Shown here: one piece after another, positions 57,919 to 64,000 of the stretch
Layout: every line of letters starts with the position of its first letter
Numbering within the stretch: the first letter of the stretch is position 1
Assembly (NCBI RefSeq): GCF_009910705.1
Contig: NZ_JAAAXJ010000003.1
Span: 496,001-560,000 of the forward strand
Source: Microvirga arsenatis
GTDB lineage: Bacteria > Pseudomonadota > Alphaproteobacteria > Rhizobiales > Beijerinckiaceae
Length of the DNA stretch: 64,000 nucleotides
Reading direction: 5' to 3'
The notes under the pieces: generated by a model
What the model was told of the DNA's origin: nothing
What the model saw: only the letters and a program-made list of their open reading frames with translations
The model's database searches: none
Translations under genes and position numbers: made by a program

Positions 57919-57944
57919 GCCTCATGCATGCTTCAGCCATGCGT

Positions 57945-58385
57945 CGCCGAACCAACCAATGCTGGGTATCGATCAGGTAGTTGGTTGCATGAGCGAAGAA
58001 CACGTGCTCTTTGTGAGCGCCGGTCCAGTGCGCCACCGGATCGGACAGGGAGACAAACTTTGGCGTGCTCTCACTGGCGGCTCCGACGGCAGTATCATCC
58101 AGAGTGGCAAGATAATCCTGAATGACACGGCAAGCATCGGTGCCGTGATCCTGAGCCATCCACTCATCGCCAGCGCAGAACCATGCAGTATCCGACGATC
58201 AGCATACGCATCATCAACCGGGATCAATAGAGGGCCGTCCGATGGAGCTGTAGAACGGCTTCAGAGCCGTGCGGACGCTCTCTAGGCCAAGAAGGCGGTC
58301 GATGTGGCGCAGCAGGTGATCGGCGGGAACGTGAACATCAAGGCAGAAGTCGTAGAAGATCTGCGCCGGAGCCACTTGCACGCGC
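57945..58385 (-). pseudogene. IS1182-family transposase remnant
   Basis: Reading leftward from 58385, one frame gives VAPAQIFYDFCLDVHVPADH and LLRHIDRLLGLESVRTAL, then PFYSSIGRPSIDPG and a stop. After frame changes, SLSDPVAHWTGAHKEHVFF and ATNYLIDTQHW follow. These are the N-terminal and first catalytic segments of IS1182 transposases in the right order with deletions between. Nothing functional is left. Confidence 0.7.
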
Positions 58386-58701
58386 ATTACCGTCCTGCCC
58401 TCCGCAAAGGAACAGGAGAATGGAATTACGCCAATGCAGTCCGATCAATGCCCGTCTAAATTAACAGTATCGGCACGTCTCGGATGTTAACGCGGGCGTC
58501 TGCTTGCACAGGGTAAGCAGACGTGGTGAAGGACAGGGGCTTCGTCTATTGACCCACAGCCGGCGTTGAGCCCGAGGATCTCGGCACTCAGAGCGGCGAG
58601 CCACCCACGGGACTGGAGGAGCAGCCCTCTGCTGACGATCTCCAGTCCCTGTATTACCAGAGCTGCTCGGCACTCCATTTCGTCAGGGTTGGAGCGGTGG
58701 A

Positions 58702-61700
58702 TTACTCCGCTGCATCCAGACGCGAGGGAGAGGCCGCCTTGGACAAGGCCTGCGCCAGCTCCTGCTCGGCATAGGGCTTGACCAACAGCACCGCCCGCTT
58801 CAGGCTGTCCTCGGCCGAGACGGTTTCATCCCCGGTCGCGAAGATGATTCCGAGGCCGGGCCGTTGCTCCAGGGCACGCTTCGCCAACTCGGCGCCGGAC
58901 AGATCGGGAAGCCCAACATCGGCGACCAGGATGTCGACCGCATCCGCTTCCAGCGCCTTCAGCGCCGATGTCGCGTCCACAGCCTGAACCACCCTATGGC
59001 CGAGCTCGGTCAGCATCTCGGCCGTGCTGCTCCGGATCAGCTCGTCATCCTCGACCAGCAGAACGGTCCAGCTCTTGGTGCTCGCGACCCGCGCGGCCGG
59101 GGGGGCAGCATCGGGCGCTGACAATGCGACTCGGTTGCGCTGCTGCTGGTTGGCCAGCACGTGGCGGATCTTCCGTGCCAAGTCCTCTCGCAAATACGGC
59201 TTGGCCAATAGCTCTACCCCGGGATCGAGGCGTCCACCGTGGACAATCGCGTTCTCCGTGTAGCCGGAGGTGAACAGCACCGCGATGTGCGGCAGGCGGG
59301 CCCGCGCCTTGCGGGCAAGCTCCGGGCTGCGCAACGGGCCGGGCATCACCACGTCGGTGAATAACAGGTCGATCTCCAGCCCGCTCTCGATGATGCTCAG
59401 GGCGCTCGTGGCGTCGCGGGCCTTGAGGACCCGGTAGCCGAGGTCCGACAGGAGCGCGACCGCGGTCTCGCGTACATCCTCGTCGTCTTCCACCACCAGG
59501 ATGGTCTCGCTCCCGCCCCGTACGGGCGCGGTGCGGAGATCCGTCAGAACGTCCTCCTGCTCATAGACGCGCGGCAGGTAGATCCGCACCGTCGTGCCTT
59601 GGCCGACCTCGCTGTAGATCTTGATATGACCACCGGACTGCTTGACGAAGCCGTAAACCATCGACAGGCCCAAGCCCGTGCCCTTGCCCTCCGGCTTGGT
59701 GCTGAAGAAGGGATCGAACACCCGGTCCAGGATCTCGGGTGGAATCCCACAGCCGGTATCGGTGATGGCCAGCATGACGTATTGACCCGCCGCCACGTCG
59801 TGCTGGAGGGCATAGCGGTCGTCGAGCAGGGCGTTGCCGGCCTCGATGGTCAGGCGCCCCTGACCGTTCATGGCGTCGCGCGCGTTGATCGCCAAGTTGA
59901 GGATGGCATTCTCGATCTGACCCGGGTCGACCTGAGCGTTCCAGAGTCCGCCCGAAACCACCGTCTCGACCTCGATCTCCTCGCCCAGGGTGCGGCGGAG
60001 CATGTCGTCCATACCCTTGATGAAGCGGCCGATGTTCACAACCTTCGGCTCCAAAGGCTGGCGACGGCCGAAGGCGAGGAGCTGGGAAGCCAGCTTGGAG
60101 CCTCGCGAGACACCGGCCAACGCATTCTGCACCCGGGTCTCAGCACGCACGTTGCCGGCGATATCCTTGGCGAGGAGTTGCAGGTTGCCGCTGATCACCT
60201 GGAGCAGGTTGTTGAAGTCGTGCGCGACGCCGCCGGTGAGTTGGCCCAGCGCCTCCATCTTCTGGGATTGGCGAAGCAAGGCCTCCACCTTCTCCCGTTC
60301 GGCGATGGCCTCAGTCACGCGCTGTTCCAAGGTGGCATTGAATGCCTCCATAGCCGCCCTGGCCCGAAGCTCCTGCTCGATGTTACGCGCCTCGATCACG
60401 GTACCGATGGGCCGTCCTGCCTCGTCGCGGATCGGGCTGGCAGTGAAGGCCACGGGGTAGAATCTGCCATCCTTGTGGACGAAAATCTCTTCGCCCTGCT
60501 CCTGATTGTTCTTGGGGAGAGCCCGGTCGATGGGGCATTCGCACAGGGGATAGGGCGTGCCGTCGGGACGGGTGTGATGGACGACGTCGTGAAGGGGGCG
60601 GCCCTGCACTTCGGCGAGCGTGTAGCCCGTCAGATCCTCGGCCGCCTTGTTCATGTAGACGCAATGCTGGCGGTGATCCATCATGAACACCGCCATCTGA
60701 GTGTTGTTCAGGATCGCATCGAGCCGGCGCGAGGTCTCGGCTAGTTGCACCTCGAGGCGCTTGCGCTCGTCAATATCAACCACCGATCCGACATAGCCGA
60801 GGAACTCGCCGTCCTCGCCGAAGCGTGGGGCTGCGGCGTCGATCGCCCAGGCGTAGGAGCCGTCGGCGCGCCGGAGGCGGTATTCCAGCCGGAAAGACTC
60901 GCGCTTGGCGTTGGCGGCGAGGAAGATCCGCTCGGCCTCCGCCTTGTCGTCCGGATGGGTGGCATCGAGCCAGCCGAATCCGAGAGCCGTCTCCGGGGTC
61001 TGGCCGGTGAACTCGTACCAAGAGCGGGAGAGGAAGGTGCAGGAGCCGTCCGGCCCGGTGACCCAGACCATCACGGGCGAGTTGTCGGCGACGTTGCGGA
61101 ACCGTTCCTCGCTCTCGCGCAACGTCGCTTCGGTCCGCCGACGCTCGGTGATGTCGACTGCGACGCCGGGGAAGCGCACGGGCTTGCCCTCTTCATCGTA
61201 AAGGCACTCGCCGCGGGCCTCGATCCAGCGGACCGTGCCGTCCTTCTGGAGCAGACGGTACTCCTGCGTGTACCTTTCCCCGGTTGCAATGGCGTGGTTG
61301 ACGGCGTCGCTGATCCTCTCCCTGTCCTCTGGATGAATACCCGCGAAGTACTCTCCGATCGGCGCTCCCGTCTCACCCTTGTCGGGATCCACCGAGAACA
61401 TGGCCGCGAACCGCGCGTCCGAATAGAACGTGTCGGCTTGAATGTGCCAGTCGAAGGTGCCCACCATGCCCGCTGCATTGAGAGCATACGAAAGGCGTTC
61501 CTCAGTCCTTGCCAGCGCCCGCTGGGCGAGGACACGCTCCGTGGTCTCCACCACGACGGCGAGCACACCCGCTGGCCGGCCGCTCTCGTCAAGGACCGGG
61601 CTGTAATCCAGGTTCATCCAGACCTGCTCGGGGGCACCGTTGCGGTAGAGCGTGAGTTCCTGATCACGGTACGACAGAGTACCGCCGCTCAAGCCGACCT

Positions 61701-62034
61701 TCATCACATGATCGTTGAAGTCAGCGACCTCCGGCCAGCCCTCGCGCACCTTCGAGCCGAAGAGAAGCGGGTGACGGCCGCCTGCGAAGCTGGAATAGGC
61801 ATCGTTGTAGATCATGACCCCGTCGGGTCCCCACAACAGGACGATAGGCACCGGCGAGCGCAGGAGGATCCCGACCGTGGTCTTCAGGCTCTGCGGCCAT
61901 GCCGAGATCGGCCCGAGCGAAGTACGTGACCAATCATGGCTCCGGGTCAGCCGGCCCATCTCGCTGTTATCTAGAAACTCGAGATCAAGGGCGATCGCTA
62001 TCTCGGATGAAGAAATGGTCGAGATCGATGACAT
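58702..62034 (-). CDS. Large multi-PAS hybrid histidine kinase with two receivers
   Basis: 1110 residues. At least four PAS/PAC units ([80 protein letters not shown]) lead to HisKA with [19 protein letters not shown], HATPase ([39 protein letters not shown]) and two receiver domains (Asp in [10 protein letters not shown] and in [10 protein letters not shown]). There are no membrane helices: a cytoplasmic sensor. ATG 62034 is preferred to a TTG 12 codons earlier. The second receiver has lost little and ends the protein. Confidence 0.92.
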   Translation of the reverse strand: MSSISTISSSEIAIALDLEFLDNSEMGRLTRSHDWSRTSLGPISAWPQSLKTTVGILLRSPVPIVLLWGPDGVMIYNDAYSSFAGGRHPLLFGSKVREGWPEVADFNDHVMKVGLSGGTLSYRDQELTLYRNGAPEQVWMNLDYSPVLDESGRPAGVLAVVVETTERVLAQRALARTEERLSYALNAAGMVGTFDWHIQADTFYSDARFAAMFSVDPDKGETGAPIGEYFAGIHPEDRERISDAVNHAIATGERYTQEYRLLQKDGTVRWIEARGECLYDEEGKPVRFPGVAVDITERRRTEATLRESEERFRNVADNSPVMVWVTGPDGSCTFLSRSWYEFTGQTPETALGFGWLDATHPDDKAEAERIFLAANAKRESFRLEYRLRRADGSYAWAIDAAAPRFGEDGEFLGYVGSVVDIDERKRLEVQLAETSRRLDAILNNTQMAVFMMDHRQHCVYMNKAAEDLTGYTLAEVQGRPLHDVVHHTRPDGTPYPLCECPIDRALPKNNQEQGEEIFVHKDGRFYPVAFTASPIRDEAGRPIGTVIEARNIEQELRARAAMEAFNATLEQRVTEAIAEREKVEALLRQSQKMEALGQLTGGVAHDFNNLLQVISGNLQLLAKDIAGNVRAETRVQNALAGVSRGSKLASQLLAFGRRQPLEPKVVNIGRFIKGMDDMLRRTLGEEIEVETVVSGGLWNAQVDPGQIENAILNLAINARDAMNGQGRLTIEAGNALLDDRYALQHDVAAGQYVMLAITDTGCGIPPEILDRVFDPFFSTKPEGKGTGLGLSMVYGFVKQSGGHIKIYSEVGQGTTVRIYLPRVYEQEDVLTDLRTAPVRGGSETILVVEDDEDVRETAVALLSDLGYRVLKARDATSALSIIESGLEIDLLFTDVVMPGPLRSPELARKARARLPHIAVLFTSGYTENAIVHGGRLDPGVELLAKPYLREDLARKIRHVLANQQQRNRVALSAPDAAPPAARVASTKSWTVLLVEDDELIRSSTAEMLTELGHRVVQAVDATSALKALEADAVDILVADVGLPDLSGAELAKRALEQRPGLGIIFATGDETVSAEDSLKRAVLLVKPYAEQELAQALSKAASPSRLDAAE

Positions 62035-62510
62035 GGGAGCGGATACCCGATGGCCAAAATCGGCGCACAATTAAAGTTCGGCCTCTGCGTTGACAAGAGC
62101 TTGGCACTACCGCCGGTCACGTCAGGAGTTGCACAGGAAGGCCATTCTAGCTTTGCGGTTCCGAGGAACACCGGACCATTCTGAAGTGGTGAGGGATTTC
62201 CTGGATTGACCCGGACGTGATGCCTGAGCCTCGAAGAAGCAGGATGTTTTCATGATACCAAGTTGCGCTGTGTTCCAGGCTCTAAAATCCCGACCAAATC
62301 CAGCTGATTTCCCCAGAGGACGTCATATCAAAAGCCTAACCCATGTTTCAGAAAACCGACGCTCGGAGATCCGATCAACATCATTGGTGCGGAAGATTGT
62401 GTGATGAAAAGCGTACCAACTCATCTATATGCGTTCCGTGGACTGCAAAGCTCGCACCTGCCAACGTCGGCAGCGACCCCTACCCATGGTTTTGATTGCA
62501 CGGAGCGCCC
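62035..62510. other. Non-coding region between divergent signalling genes
   Basis: No gene is supported. It must hold the promoters of the leftward hybrid kinase and the rightward RsbQ-like gene. I looked for the alphaproteobacterial general-stress promoter (GGAAC, about 18 bases, CGTT) and found GGAAC near 62162 without a partner. No repeats or strong hairpins. Confidence 0.4.
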
Positions 62511-63332
62511 ATGACTACCGTTCTGACACGCCACAACGTCAGGGTCTTCGGACATGGCGAGCAGCCCATGCTCTTTGCGCATGGCTACGGCTGCGACCAG
62601 AACATGTGGCGCCTCGTTGCCCCGGCCTTCGAGGACCGGTACAAGATCGTCCTCTTCGATCATGTCGGTCATGGGCAGTCGGGTGCGGTCGCCTTCGACT
62701 GGGCGAGATACGGCTCGCTGGACGGTTACGCGGAAGACGTCCTGGCGATCTGCCATGAGCTGGATCTGAAGGACGTCGTCTTCGTCGGCCACTCGGTCAG
62801 CGCCATGATCGGAGTTCTCGCCGCCATCAGGGAGCCGGAGCGGTTCGACCGGCTGGTCCTGATCGGCCCCTCGCCGCGCTACATCGACGACGGCGATTAT
62901 GTCGGCGGGTTCAAGCAGGAGGATATCGAGGGCCTGCTCGACTTCCTCGACAGCAATCATCTCGGCTGGTCGAGCACCATGGCTCCGATGATCATGGGCA
63001 ACCCGGATCGGCCCGAGCTCGGCGAGGAGCTGACCAACAGCTTCTGCCGCACCGATCCGGAGATCGCCAAGCACTTCGCGCGCGTAACGTTCCTGTCGGA
63101 CAATCGGGCCGATCTGCCCAACGTGAAGACCAAATCGCTCATTCTCCAGTGCTCGCAGGATGCCATTGCTCCCGAGTCGGTCGGGCGCTACATGCACCAG
63201 AACCTTTCTGGCAGCGAGTTCGTCCTGATGAGGGCGACCGGGCACTGCCCGAACCTGAGTGCGCCCGAGGAAACGATCGCTGCCATGGAAGCATTCCTGA
63301 GCGATCCGGCTCCGGCAAAGGCTGTCGCATAG
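62511..63332 (+). CDS. RsbQ-like alpha/beta hydrolase
   Basis: 273 residues. The fold starts [20 protein letters not shown] and then [19 protein letters not shown]. The catalytic triad is Ser95 in GHSVSAM, Asp217 in CSQDAIAP and His245 in TGHCPN, at almost the positions known for Bacillus subtilis RsbQ. In Bacillus RsbQ supplies a signal to the PAS domain of the phosphatase RsbP. Here the next gene, overlapping the stop (TAGTG), is a PAS histidine kinase, so the hydrolase probably makes or delivers the ligand of that PAS domain. Confidence 0.9.
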   Translation: MTTVLTRHNVRVFGHGEQPMLFAHGYGCDQNMWRLVAPAFEDRYKIVLFDHVGHGQSGAVAFDWARYGSLDGYAEDVLAICHELDLKDVVFVGHSVSAMIGVLAAIREPERFDRLVLIGPSPRYIDDGDYVGGFKQEDIEGLLDFLDSNHLGWSSTMAPMIMGNPDRPELGEELTNSFCRTDPEIAKHFARVTFLSDNRADLPNVKTKSLILQCSQDAIAPESVGRYMHQNLSGSEFVLMRATGHCPNLSAPEETIAAMEAFLSDPAPAKAVA

Positions 63333-63337
63333 TGACG

Positions 63338-64000
<663 letters not shown>

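Noticed and set aside
59599..60744. Long plus-strand frames opposite the multi-PAS kinase
   Set aside because: Antisense shadows typical of GC-rich coding DNA; the minus strand gives an uninterrupted kinase.
62035..62510. EcfG-type general-stress promoter (GGAAC-N18-CGTT)
   Set aside because: GGAAC is present but no CGTT at the right distance; the same search elsewhere in the stress region also failed.

Overview
The window looks like a chromosome segment (or large replicon) of a GC-rich alphaproteobacterium of the Hyphomicrobiales, probably Microvirga- or Methylobacterium-like. That is an inference from the high GC content, the protein families present (HWE/HisKA_2-type kinases, DUF6481, DUF2934, an RHE_PE00001-type remnant) and the many degenerate insertion sequences. 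No rRNA, tRNA, CRISPR array or prophage was seen.

Region 1 (1-14.8 kb) is a sulfur and periplasmic thiol-redox island. Leftward genes encode a SorAB-type sulfite dehydrogenase, a membrane-anchored TlpA-like thioredoxin and a QseBC/PmrAB-type two-component system. A rightward operon follows: DsbD, a thioredoxin, a DsbA-like protein, an L,D-transpeptidase, a second DsbA-like protein and a YafK-type transpeptidase. A DUF2243 membrane protein lies just after it. Two near-identical CTTAAG-N5-CTTAAG boxes, one before tlpA and one between the response regulator and dsbD, suggest the two-component system controls both sides. Next come rhodanese-DUF2892 and TauE/SafE genes, divergent from an ETHE1/Blh-type persulfide dioxygenase, with an inverted repeat between them.

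Region 2 (14.8-26.8 kb) holds small stress genes (a short HPF), a NarL-type two-component system, and two insertion-sequence graveyards. These flank a low-GC CHASE-PAS-GGDEF-EAL gene that was probably acquired.

Region 3 (26.8-42.1 kb) holds an adenylate cyclase-TPR protein, a YciI protein, a frameshifted class V aminotransferase, and an Fsr-like exporter divergent from an AraC regulator. A long leftward cluster of redox and hydrolase genes follows: two alpha/beta hydrolases, DUF4405 and cytochrome P460 proteins, three aldo/keto reductases, an FMN-binding protein and ApbE. It is divergent from a LysR regulator. A 28-bp near-identical palindromic site precedes both halves of the cluster and is the likely LysR operator.

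Region 4 (42.4-47.1 kb) is the best candidate for an unusual system: a 156-residue protein followed by a giant TPR - GreA/B C-terminal-like - PIN-like protein. The second frame lacks an ordinary start codon at the gene junction (CTGA where ATGA would be expected). It is bordered by a truncated HTH gene.

Region 5 (47.6-64 kb) is a stress and envelope region. It has a cold-shock protein, DUF6481, a LOV-like histidine kinase that has lost its photoactive cysteine, a receiver protein, PRC-barrel and DUF2934 proteins, two MgtC copies (one frameshifted), a zinc-ribbon protein, and a DUF900 hydrolase gene split by a 772-bp element that carries a GFA-family gene. A YihY protein, CorA, an IS1182 remnant, a large multi-PAS hybrid kinase and an RsbQ-like hydrolase coupled to a PAS histidine kinase complete it; the last gene runs off the window.
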